A DNA stretch of 64,000 nucleotides, taken from the NCBI RefSeq assembly GCF_000344615.1, contig NZ_KB467824.1:1142592-1206591 (forward strand), in the 5' to 3' direction. Made by a program: the position numbers and the translations under genes. The notes under the pieces are model-generated. The model ran no database searches, was not told the DNA's origin, and saw only the letters and a program-made list of their open reading frames with translations. Numbering within the stretch: the stretch's first letter is position 1; each line of letters starts with the position of its first letter. The stretch is from Janthinobacterium sp. CG3 (GTDB lineage: Bacteria > Pseudomonadota > Gammaproteobacteria > Burkholderiales > Burkholderiaceae_D). Positions 53,647 through 64,000 of this stretch are shown here, piece after piece.

Positions 53647-54423
53647 ATGATTCAGAAGACCATCGCCGGCCTGCTGCTGGCGTGCGGCGTGTTGGCCGCC
53701 AACCTGGCCTACGCGGGCGGGTGCCCGGCCCACTACGTCGACGGCCGCCTGCCGGAAATCCGCAACCCAAAACTCAACAGCGCCACCAGGGAACTCTGCT
53801 ACGGCGTATTCGGCATCATGCACAGCGGCGTCACGCGCACGCCGCTGTGGTCGGCGGAACACCTGACGGCCGACAACATCGCCTCGGCGCAGGACCTGTC
53901 GCGCGAAAACTCCTTCCACGCCGAGCAGGAATTGCCGCGGGCCCAGCGCGCCGAACTGGCCGATTACGCCCGCAGCGGCTTCGACCGCGGCCACATGGCG
54001 CCGAACGGCGACATGCCGGACCGGCGCAGCCAGCACGACAGCTTCACGCTGGCCAATATGGTGCCGCAGAACAGCGACAACAACCGCCACGTCTGGGCCG
54101 GCATCGAAGGCATCGTGCGCAAGCTGGCCAAGAAAGAGGGCCAGTTGTACGTCATCACCGGGCCGGCCTTCATCGGCGGCAACCTGCAAAAAATCGGCAA
54201 CGTGCTGGTGCCGAGCCACCTCTACAAAGTCGTCTACAGCCCGCGCCAGGGCGCCGGCGCCGCCTATTTTATCGAAAACAAGGCGACCGACGACTACGAA
54301 ATGGTCAGCATCGCCACGCTGGAAAGCACGATCGGCATCAATCTGCTACCGTCGCTGACGGCGCGGCAAAAAGAAACTATGCTGAAACTGCCGGCGGTGC
54401 GCAGCAAAAAGCCCAAGCGCTAA
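53647..54423 (+). CDS. Secreted DNA/RNA non-specific endonuclease
   Basis: 258 residues from ATG 53647 with AAGGAAG immediately upstream. A signal peptide ends near AYAGG (about 23). The catalytic motif of the NUC1/Serratia nuclease family is intact: FDRGHMAPNGDM near residue 112, with the metal-binding Asn in NMVPQNSDNNRHVW about 30 residues later. It should cut DNA and RNA in the periplasm or outside the cell. No immunity gene is evident; the small gene downstream has no such features. Confidence 0.94.
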   Translation: MIQKTIAGLLLACGVLAANLAYAGGCPAHYVDGRLPEIRNPKLNSATRELCYGVFGIMHSGVTRTPLWSAEHLTADNIASAQDLSRENSFHAEQELPRAQRAELADYARSGFDRGHMAPNGDMPDRRSQHDSFTLANMVPQNSDNNRHVWAGIEGIVRKLAKKEGQLYVITGPAFIGGNLQKIGNVLVPSHLYKVVYSPRQGAGAAYFIENKATDDYEMVSIATLESTIGINLLPSLTARQKETMLKLPAVRSKKPKR

Positions 54424-54479
54424 ATCGCCCGAACGCCGTCCTACACGCCAGGGTTGTTGGCAAAATATGGAGAAATAAT

Positions 54480-54734
54480 ATGAGTGCACGCAAGTTTGTT
54501 CCTTACGCCAATGAGAGCGATGTGCTCCATGTGGGTCATTTGATGGTCGAGAACCGGGTCGACCGTATTACGCTTAGCGGCGACGTCGATTTGACCGCCG
54601 ATCAGGCCGGGTTGGCGTATGCCAAGCAGTTGCAGCAGTTGCTGGCGGCCGTGGTGGCGACGTTGGAGGGCAGGGAGTTGCCGGCGACGCTGCCGCCGCC
54701 GCCGGTGCAGACGGTCGCCAATCCTTTCGAGTAG
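54480..54734 (+). CDS. Small conserved protein of unknown function
   Basis: 84 residues from ATG 54480 with GGAG 11 bases upstream. It opens MSARKFVPYANESDVLHVGH and has an acidic, beta-rich middle (RITLSGDVDLTADQAG) followed by a helix and a Pro-rich end (LPPPPVQTVANPFE). No signal peptide or membrane segment. I recall proteins of this form from other Burkholderiales but cannot assign a role. It is followed by a strong terminator. Confidence 0.8.
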   Translation: MSARKFVPYANESDVLHVGHLMVENRVDRITLSGDVDLTADQAGLAYAKQLQQLLAAVVATLEGRELPATLPPPPVQTVANPFE

Positions 54735-54768
54735 CCGGCGCGCGCGCAGGCAATGCCTACGGTCCGAC

Positions 54769-54805
54769 AAAAAGCGCTGGGGCATTGCGCCGCCAGCGCT
54801 TTTTT
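54769..54805. terminator. Bidirectional intrinsic terminator
   Basis: AAAAAGCGCTGG (54769-54780) pairs with CCAGCGCTTTTT (54793-54805) around a 12-base loop, giving a GC stem bounded by A and T tracts. It sits between the small gene and the convergent M16 peptidase gene and should end both transcripts. Confidence 0.88.
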
Positions 54806-54823
54806 GCCTGCCGCGCCGCGGGC

Positions 54824-57667
<2,844 letters not shown>

Positions 57668-57781
57668 GACAGCTCCTTCGTTTTAGTTGTTAGAAAGTGC
57701 AAGGAGCGCAGCTTAAAATAATCGGCGGCGAAAGCAAAGGGAAATTCGCCGGCCGGCCCAGCCGATGGCCTATCATGGCGT

Positions 57782-58426
57782 ATGAACACCACCTATATCG
57801 ACCATATCACCGTGACCGCGCCGACGCTGGCTGCCGGCGTCGACTATGTGCGCCAGGCGCTGGGCGTGACGCCGCTGCCCGGCGGCGAACATCCGCGCAT
57901 GGGCACGCACAATTGCCTGCTCAGACTGGGGGCGGAGCTGTTCCTGGAAGTGATCGCGGTCGATCCGGCCGCCGCGCCGCCCGGCCGGCCGCGCTGGTTC
58001 CGTCTCGACGACGCGGCCTTCAATTGCCGGCCGCGGCTGGCGGCGTGGGTGGCGCGCAGCGACGACATCGAGGCCACCGTGGCGGCGTGCGCGTGGGCGC
58101 CCGGCGCGATCGAGCCGATGACGCGCGGCGCGCTGAGCTGGCGCATCACCATTCCGGCCGACGGCGGCATGGCGCTGGACGGCGCCGCGCCCGGCTTGAT
58201 TCAGTGGGACGCGGCGGCGCACCCGGCCGGCGCCATGGCCGAGCTGGGTTGCTCGTTGCTGCGCCTGGAGATTTGCCACCCGGACGCCGGCCGGGTGCGC
58301 GCCGCGCTGGCGGGTATCGGCTGCGAGGGGCCGTTGTTGGTGGCGCCGCCCGGCGCCGGCGCGGCGCCCTACCTTGTTGCCCACGTTCAAACCCCGACCG
58401 GGGCGCGCCGGCTCGGCGGCCCGTAG
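57782..58426 (+). CDS. VOC-superfamily (glyoxalase_3-like) protein
   Basis: 214 residues. It opens YIDHITVTAPTLAAGVDYV, the first strand-helix of the vicinal oxygen chelate fold, and continues with NCLLRLGAELFLEVIAV near 40-60, the region where metal-binding Glu and His residues lie. The rest matches the glyoxalase_3 type of lone VOC proteins whose substrates are unknown. Cytosolic. It ends 28 bases from the convergent PAS-GGDEF gene. Confidence 0.8.
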   Translation: MNTTYIDHITVTAPTLAAGVDYVRQALGVTPLPGGEHPRMGTHNCLLRLGAELFLEVIAVDPAAAPPGRPRWFRLDDAAFNCRPRLAAWVARSDDIEATVAACAWAPGAIEPMTRGALSWRITIPADGGMALDGAAPGLIQWDAAAHPAGAMAELGCSLLRLEICHPDAGRVRAALAGIGCEGPLLVAPPGAGAAPYLVAHVQTPTGARRLGGP

Positions 58427-58454
58427 GGCGGCGCCGCGGCGCCCGCGGTCCAGC

Positions 58455-59450
58455 TTAAATAATGTCGGTGTCGGGCAGGTTGATGCGGTTGCGGCCCATG
58501 TGTTTGGCGCGGTACAGCGCGGCGTCGGCGGTGGCCACCAGTTGGCTCGCCTCGGAGTCGCCCGAGGGCAGGGCGGTGGCGGCGCCGATGCTGACGGTGA
58601 CGTAGTCGCGCGCGCCCTTGCGCTTGGGTAGTTGCAGTTGCTCGACGCGGCTGCGGATGCGTTCGGCCACGATGGCCGCGCCCTTGAGCGACTGGTTCGG
58701 CAAAATGACGGCGAATTCCTCGCCGCCGTAGCGCGCCACCAGGTCGTTGGCGCGCATTTCGCTGGCGACCGCGCCGGCGATGCGTTGCAGGCATTCGTCG
58801 CCGCCGAGGTGGCCGTGGGCGTCGTTGTAGTCCTTGAAGTTGTCGACGTCGACCATCAGCAGCGACAGCGCCTGTTGCTGGCGCAGCGCGCGCTGCCATT
58901 CGGCGCCGAGGGTGTCGTCGAAGCAGCGCCGGTTGGCCAGGCTGGTCAGACCGTCGCGCGTGGCCAGTTGTTCCAGCGCGATCTGGGCGCGCTTTTCATC
59001 GGTCATGTCGCGCAGCGTCTCGACCACCGCCATGATGCGCCCGTCGTTGCCGTAGATCGGGCTGGCGTCGACGGCCAGGTAGCGCCGCCGCCCCACGCGC
59101 GGCATGTCGCACCAGTTCTCCGCGCACAGGTTGTTGCCGGCGTCGCCGCGGGCGCTTTGCTGGCTGTAGAGGGAGTGGATTTCCGAGGTGCGGCCCAGGA
59201 TCACCAGGTCGGCCAGCGTCGGCCGCGCCTCGCTGTAGAAGCTGCGCCAATGGTCCGAGGTGCCCAGCACCTCGTAGGCCGAGACCCCCGTCAGGCGCTC
59301 GCAGGCGCGGTTCCAGATCATCACTTTGCAATTGCTGTCCAGCACGAACGTCGGGATCACCAGCAGTTCCATCATCTTGACCGCGAAGCCATGCTGCTGC
59401 TCAGGCTGCGGACATTCCATCAGCTGCTGGACGTTTGGGTGGCTGGTCAT
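58455..59450 (-). CDS. PAS-GGDEF diguanylate cyclase
   Basis: 331 residues, cytosolic. A PAS domain (about 25-150) contains a Cys-containing loop (NLCAENWCDMPRVGRRRYL) that marks one PAS variant; the GGDEF domain (about 165-325) has GGEEF with RAND five residues upstream, a full RxxD inhibitory site. It should make c-di-GMP with product inhibition. No partner gene adjoins; the 226 bases upstream to 59676 hold no gene. Confidence 0.93.
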   Translation of the reverse strand: MTSHPNVQQLMECPQPEQQHGFAVKMMELLVIPTFVLDSNCKVMIWNRACERLTGVSAYEVLGTSDHWRSFYSEARPTLADLVILGRTSEIHSLYSQQSARGDAGNNLCAENWCDMPRVGRRRYLAVDASPIYGNDGRIMAVVETLRDMTDEKRAQIALEQLATRDGLTSLANRRCFDDTLGAEWQRALRQQQALSLLMVDVDNFKDYNDAHGHLGGDECLQRIAGAVASEMRANDLVARYGGEEFAVILPNQSLKGAAIVAERIRSRVEQLQLPKRKGARDYVTVSIGAATALPSGDSEASQLVATADAALYRAKHMGRNRINLPDTDII

Positions 59451-59676
59451 GAACAGTTCCTTATCTTGTGGACATGGCGTTTCGCGCGGCTGTCGTTTCT
59501 GTGGGGACGCTCGAGACTTGCAGGACGGCGCGCCAGGTCGAGGTTTCCTGTTGTAGATGGTAAATAATTACCAGCGACAAGTTTTGATTTTGCTACCTCG
59601 GTCCGACCATCTACTTGATAAATCGCAAAACTGCCGTCGATTTTTGCGGCATCGCAGCAAAGCGTATTGACAGGCC

Positions 59677-60579
59677 TTAGCAGGCCGGCAGCGCCTCGGC
59701 CAGCGGCACCGACAGCGACAGCGCGGTGCCCTGGCCCGGCAGGCTGTCGATGGCCAGGCGGCCGCCCGCCGCCGCGACCCGGTCCTTGATGCCGAGCAAG
59801 CCGCAGCCGCGCGGGGCGTGGCCGCCCGGCATGCCGACGCCGTTGTCGCGCACCGTCATGGTCAGTCCGGCGCCGTCGCGCAGCAGCGCGACCGTGACCG
59901 CGCTGGCCTTGGCGTGGCGGGCGATATTCGACAGCGCCTCCTGCAGCACGCGCAATACCATCGCGTCGAGCGCGGCGCCGGCGGCGCCGTCGAAGACGCC
60001 GTCGTGCGCGTCGAGCCGGCAGGCGATGCCGCTGATGCGCGAGAACTCGCAAAGTTGGCGGTCTACCGCCGTCTTCAGGCCGGCTTCCAGCGCGGTCGGG
60101 CGCAGGTCGTTAATGATGCAGCGCAGCGAACGGATGGTCAGGTCGATGTTGGTGGCGATCGCCCCGAGTTTCTGGTGCAACTGCGGATGCAGGCCGGCGC
60201 TGCCTACGTGCAGCATCGAGATGTCGATTTTCAGCGCCAGCAAGTTCTGGCCGAGGTCGTCGTGGATGTCGCGGCCGATGCGCCGCCGTTCATCTTCCTT
60301 GACGCGGTCCTGCCGCGCTTCCAGTTGCGTCAGTCGGGTCTGCGACGCGCGCAGCGCCTGTTCGGCACCGGTGCGCAGCGCGCGCTCGCGGGCCAGTTGC
60401 CGGCGCAGGCCGGGTGAGGCGTCGTCGCGGCGGCACCAGCGCCACAGCAGGGCGAGCAGGGCGACCGGCAGTAGCGTGGCGACTAGCGCCGCCAGCTCGA
60501 CCAGCGAGGCCAGCGCCGCCAGTGCGATGCCGCCAGCGACGCAACTGGTCACGATACAACGCCGGGCAGAGACTTTCAT
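59677..60579 (-). CDS. NarL-type (HisKA_3) sensor histidine kinase
   Basis: 300 residues from ATG 60579. Two membrane helices close together (about 9-28 and 31-48) leave almost no periplasmic loop. A coiled coil leads to the HisKA_3 motif RIGRDIHDDLGQNLLALKID with the phospho-accepting His, and a HATPase domain with SNIARHAKA, DNGVGMPG and GCGLLGIKDRV. Kinases of this class pair with NarL/FixJ regulators; none is encoded in the window, so it is an orphan here. Confidence 0.92.
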   Translation of the reverse strand: MKVSARRCIVTSCVAGGIALAALASLVELAALVATLLPVALLALLWRWCRRDDASPGLRRQLARERALRTGAEQALRASQTRLTQLEARQDRVKEDERRRIGRDIHDDLGQNLLALKIDISMLHVGSAGLHPQLHQKLGAIATNIDLTIRSLRCIINDLRPTALEAGLKTAVDRQLCEFSRISGIACRLDAHDGVFDGAAGAALDAMVLRVLQEALSNIARHAKASAVTVALLRDGAGLTMTVRDNGVGMPGGHAPRGCGLLGIKDRVAAAGGRLAIDSLPGQGTALSLSVPLAEALPAC

Positions 60580-60936
60580 GTCGTCTGTTCCATTGGGGGG
60601 AGTTGGGCAGAAGATCCCCTGGATTAAGCTGTCTGAAAACGGTTCACCTCTTCGAAAATACGCCGCTCGGCGGCCGCAGGCATTGCTAAATAACAAATGT
60701 TCTGTAAATTTTAAGAAAATTGCCCGGATATTTGTCGAAAAAGATTGCTTTATCTGTGGATCGCCTCGATGCTGCGCTGGCGCACGCTGCTCCAAGGTAT
60801 AATAGAGGGTTGTCAATCGAGCTTTGCGGCCTTCATCGTTGACGTGCAGCCGTTGCCGCGCCCTTGCTGGCCTGAATTGCCGATTCAGGACAGCGGGCCG
60901 GCTTCCGCCAAGGCCAGCCCGCTCTTAGGAAATACA
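60580..60936. other. Intergenic region with possible queE promoter and leader hairpin
   Basis: A perfect TATAAT (60798-60803) on the plus strand could be the -10 of the queE operon, but no good -35 lies 17 bases before it. In the leader, AGCGGGC at about 60894 pairs with GCCCGCT at about 60919, just before the queE ribosome site (AGGA). The hairpin does not match the preQ1 riboswitch consensus. The left part is AT-rich and holds the promoter of the kinase gene. No gene seen. Confidence 0.4.
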
Positions 60937-61572
60937 GTGACTTACAGCATCAAAGAGATTTTTTACACCCTGCAGGGCGAAGGCGCCCACGCGGGCCGCC
61001 CGGCCGTGTTTTGCCGCTTTTCCGGCTGCAACCTGTGGAGCGGGCGCGAAAGCGACCGCGCCAGCGCCGTGTGCACCTTTTGCGACACCGATTTCGTCGG
61101 CACCGACGGCGAGCGCGGCGGCAAGTTCGCCAGCGCCGACGCCTTGGCCGAGGTGATCGACGGCTTGTGGCCGGCCAGTTATCCGGCCAGCAAATACGTC
61201 GTCTTCACCGGCGGCGAGCCGCTGCTGCAGCTCGACGCGGCGCTGATCGACGCCATGCACCAGGCCGGCTTTCACATCGCCATTGAAACCAACGGCACCT
61301 TGCCGGTGCCCGCCGGGGTCGACTGGATCTGCGTCAGCCCGAAAATGGGCTCGACGCTGGTGGTCCGCAAGGGCAACGAGATCAAGGTTGTGATTCCACA
61401 GTTCCAGCAAGACCTGGCCGCCTACGAGGGCCTGGATTTCGACAACTTCTTCGTGCAGGCGATGGACGGCCCGCTGGCCGAGCACAACACCAAGCTGGCG
61501 ATCGAGACCTGCAAGCGCAATCCGAAGTGGAAACTGAGCCTGCAAACCCATAAACTTTTACAAATACCTTAA
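60937..61572 (+). CDS. queE: 7-carboxy-7-deazaguanine synthase QueE
   Basis: 211 residues from GTG 60937 with AGGA 7 bases upstream. Radical-SAM enzyme that converts 6-carboxytetrahydropterin to 7-carboxy-7-deazaguanine in queuosine synthesis. The cluster motif is CX14CX2C (Cys at about residues 31, 46 and 49) in place of CX3CX2C, as in the Burkholderia-type QueE. TGGEPLLQ near 86 is the SAM-binding loop. Seven bases before queD. Confidence 0.95.
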   Translation: MTYSIKEIFYTLQGEGAHAGRPAVFCRFSGCNLWSGRESDRASAVCTFCDTDFVGTDGERGGKFASADALAEVIDGLWPASYPASKYVVFTGGEPLLQLDAALIDAMHQAGFHIAIETNGTLPVPAGVDWICVSPKMGSTLVVRKGNEIKVVIPQFQQDLAAYEGLDFDNFFVQAMDGPLAEHNTKLAIETCKRNPKWKLSLQTHKLLQIP

Positions 61573-61579
61573 GCCCGCC

Positions 61580-62522
<943 letters not shown>

Positions 62523-62589
62523 GAAGCGGCCGCCGTGCCGCCGCAATACGCGGCGCGCCGCAAGCCACGCCGGCGGGCCGGGAAGCGGC

Positions 62590-63627
62590 CTATAGCTCTT
62601 CGCAGGCTTCGCGGCGCTTCGGCGCCGTGGCCGCCGCCGCCGCGCGCTCGCGCCGCAGCGCGCTGCGGGCGTAGGCGCGCTCGCCGAGCTTTTGCGTCAC
62701 CACCCAGATCACCGACCACCAGGGAAACTTGGTGGTCCAGCGTCCGAAGGTGTTGGGCGCGCGCTCGCGCCGCTTGCGCGCCGGCGCCAGCGTGACCGTG
62801 CCGACCACCACGCCCTCCCTGCCCGGGCCCAGCTGGCCGAGCAGGGTGCCGTCGCTGTCGGCGATGGCGCTGTAGCCGGGGAATTCGATGTCCTGCGGGG
62901 GGAACCCCGCCGGCAGGGCCGTGACCAGCCGCCCGACCTTGTTCGACATGAGCACCGGGATGCCCATCGCCAGCGCGGTTTCTGCCGTTCCATCGCGCAG
63001 GCCGGCGTTGAGCAGCTCGACGTCGCGCTTGCGCACCGGGAACTTTTGCTCGAACGAGGCGCCGGAAAACGGCCGCAGGTACAGGTCGATGTCGGCTTCG
63101 TGCAGCTCCAGGTAGCGCTGGTACAGCGCATTTTCGAAACAGATGCCGACGCCGATCCGGCCCAGCGGCGTGTCGAACCAGTGGGCGCCGTCGCCGCCGC
63201 GGAAAAAATAGGCCTCGAAGGAGGCGGGCGGATTCTTGCGCACCTTGCCGGCGACTTCGCCGTCGGGGCCGGCCAGCACGAAGGTGTTGTAGAAGTCGCT
63301 GCCATCGGCTTCGATGAAGGTGGTGCCGATGTATAGGCCGAGCCGCTGCGCGAGCGCGCGCAACCAGCCGGTGCTGGGGCCGTCGAAGGGCTCGGCGGTG
63401 TCCCATATTTTCTCGGTCAGGATGTAGCCGCCGGGCATGAGTTCGGGCAGTAAAACCAGCCGCGCGCCCTGTTGCGCGGCCTCTTCGATGAGCCGGGTGG
63501 CGCGCTCCAGGTTGCGCTGGCGGTCGCCAAAGTCGCAGGCGAGTTGAACCGACGCGACGCAGAGCCGGGTAGCGGTGGATGGCCGATCGAAGCGGCCGCC
63601 GGGAGTGGGGGAGGAGGGAGGCAACAT
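62590..63627 (-). CDS. Nitrilase-superfamily carbon-nitrogen hydrolase
   Basis: 345 residues, cytosolic. The Glu-Lys-Cys triad is present: LLPELMPGG near 58, KVRKNPP near 131 and VGICFEN near 165. Substrate class is open; the overall form is that of amidases such as N-carbamoylputrescine amidase or omega-amidase, not of true nitrilases. The basic, Ala/Arg-rich C-terminal 60 residues are unusual. ATG 63627 has a weak ribosome site, and a start a few codons later is possible. Convergent with tadA. Confidence 0.88.
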   Translation of the reverse strand: MLPPSSPTPGGRFDRPSTATRLCVASVQLACDFGDRQRNLERATRLIEEAAQQGARLVLLPELMPGGYILTEKIWDTAEPFDGPSTGWLRALAQRLGLYIGTTFIEADGSDFYNTFVLAGPDGEVAGKVRKNPPASFEAYFFRGGDGAHWFDTPLGRIGVGICFENALYQRYLELHEADIDLYLRPFSGASFEQKFPVRKRDVELLNAGLRDGTAETALAMGIPVLMSNKVGRLVTALPAGFPPQDIEFPGYSAIADSDGTLLGQLGPGREGVVVGTVTLAPARKRRERAPNTFGRWTTKFPWWSVIWVVTQKLGERAYARSALRRERAAAAATAPKRREACEEL

Positions 63628-63768
63628 GGCAGAAATGATAACACGAAGGGCGGTGCTCGTCTTCAGGCGGAGAAATTGCTTCCGCAGGCGAGCGCAACAA
63701 GCTGGGCGGCGCCGGCGCCGCTCATCCGCGCCGGCGCAGTCTCGGCGGTGGCGCGTCGCGGCCTACTT

Positions 63769-63787
63769 GAAAATGAGAATCATTCGT
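63769..63787. promoter_or_regulatory. Fur box
   Basis: GAAAATGAGAATCATTCGT matches 14 of 19 positions of the Fur consensus GATAATGATAATCATTATC, with the central AATCATT intact. It lies 92 bases upstream of the gene starting at 63879 and should place that gene under iron repression. Confidence 0.8.
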
Positions 63788-63878
63788 GTTAAATTGCTAG
63801 CATTGCCAGCCATCTCCCCACTCGCGCCACGTCGAGCGGGTTACAGAGCCAGCCATTCACTCTTTAACCCGGATCATC

Positions 63879-64000
63879 ATGAGCGCACTGCACTTGCGGC
63901 CGTCGGCCGCGCCTTCCCGTTTTTATAACAAACAGCCTATCGCCGCCACGGCGCCGGGTCAGCCGCGCCTGCTCAATCTTGCCGTCAGGGCCGCGCTGCT
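63879..64000 (+). CDS. Fur-controlled gene, probable TonB-dependent siderophore receptor (partial)
   Basis: The first 40 codons are visible from ATG 63879 before the window ends. The product begins MSALHLRPSAAPSRFYNKQP, followed by a Pro/Gln-containing stretch and the start of a hydrophobic segment (LLNLAVRAAL), which resembles the long N-regions of signal peptides in TonB receptors. The upstream Fur box is the main reason for the call. The identity of the protein cannot be settled from this fragment. Confidence 0.5.
   Translation, partial: MSALHLRPSAAPSRFYNKQPIAATAPGQPRLLNLAVRAAL

Noticed and set aside
53647..54734. Toxin-immunity pair made of the nuclease and the small downstream gene
   Set aside because: The nuclease is a plain secreted NUC1-type enzyme without a delivery domain and the small protein has no export signal; adjacency alone is not enough.
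60890..60936. preQ1 riboswitch before queE
   Set aside because: The hairpin lacks the conserved loop and A-rich tail of preQ1-I and does not look like preQ1-II or III.

Overview
The window looks like chromosomal DNA of a high-GC betaproteobacterium, most likely Oxalobacteraceae (Massilia, Duganella or Janthinobacterium type). The basis is the base composition and the gene repertoire: many c-di-GMP proteins, a Phc-like quorum-sensing operon, queE-queD-tadA, a beta-propeller phytase beside a TonB receptor, and an IS110-type element. No rRNA, tRNA or CRISPR was seen. The taxonomic call is inference, not a database result.

Layout. 1-9.6 kb: a PAS-GGDEF-EAL protein (cut by the left edge); a two-gene graspetide (omega-ester peptide) locus with a precursor carrying two TTxxxxEE cores; a NodB deacetylase-caspase-TPR fusion; a membrane diguanylate cyclase; an unknown secreted protein; and the wreck of an Rpn/PD-(D/E)XK transposase-like gene. 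9.98-17.16 kb (minus): a complete cytochrome c maturation operon ccmI-ccmAB-ccmC-D-E-F-G-H, in which ccmA and ccmB are one gene. 17.3-31.4 kb (plus): seven tightly packed genes for a multiheme electron-transfer system. They encode a diheme b membrane protein, an anchored decaheme cytochrome, an HbpS-type lipoprotein, an SH3-beta-barrel outer-membrane protein, a decaheme-beta-propeller protein, a c554-like pentaheme cytochrome, and a cytosolic FAD / double cNMP-binding / four [4Fe-4S] protein. About 25 c-type hemes are predicted. The divergent ccm operon probably serves this set. This is the most unusual block in the window.

31.4-33.3 kb: an IS110-type transposase with a long noncoding 3' tail and large palindromic repeats. 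33.3-39.2 kb: a PhnDCEE-type ABC transporter divergent from a TctDE-like two-component system. 39.4-42.5 kb: a diguanylate cyclase and a chemoreceptor. 42.7-49.4 kb: a TonB receptor-phytase operon divergent from a membrane degenerate-GGDEF/AraC pair; each direction has a PHO-box-like sequence placed 10 nt before a -10 hexamer, so the region looks phosphate-controlled. 49.7-53.4 kb: a phcB-phcS-phcQ-like quorum-sensing operon without phcR. 53.6-64 kb: a secreted nuclease, a small unknown protein, an M16 peptidase, a VOC protein, a PAS-diguanylate cyclase, a NarL-type histidine kinase, queE-queD-tadA, a nitrilase-family hydrolase and the start of a Fur-controlled gene, probably a siderophore receptor.

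How the parts may work together: the ccm operon would supply the periplasmic heme attachment needed by the three multiheme cytochromes. The b-type protein and anchored decaheme could move electrons between quinone and periplasm, and the barrel and propeller proteins could reach the outer membrane. The cytosolic flavin/Fe-S protein could connect NAD(P)H to the chain under cyclic-nucleotide control. Direction of electron flow and terminal substrate cannot be read from sequence.
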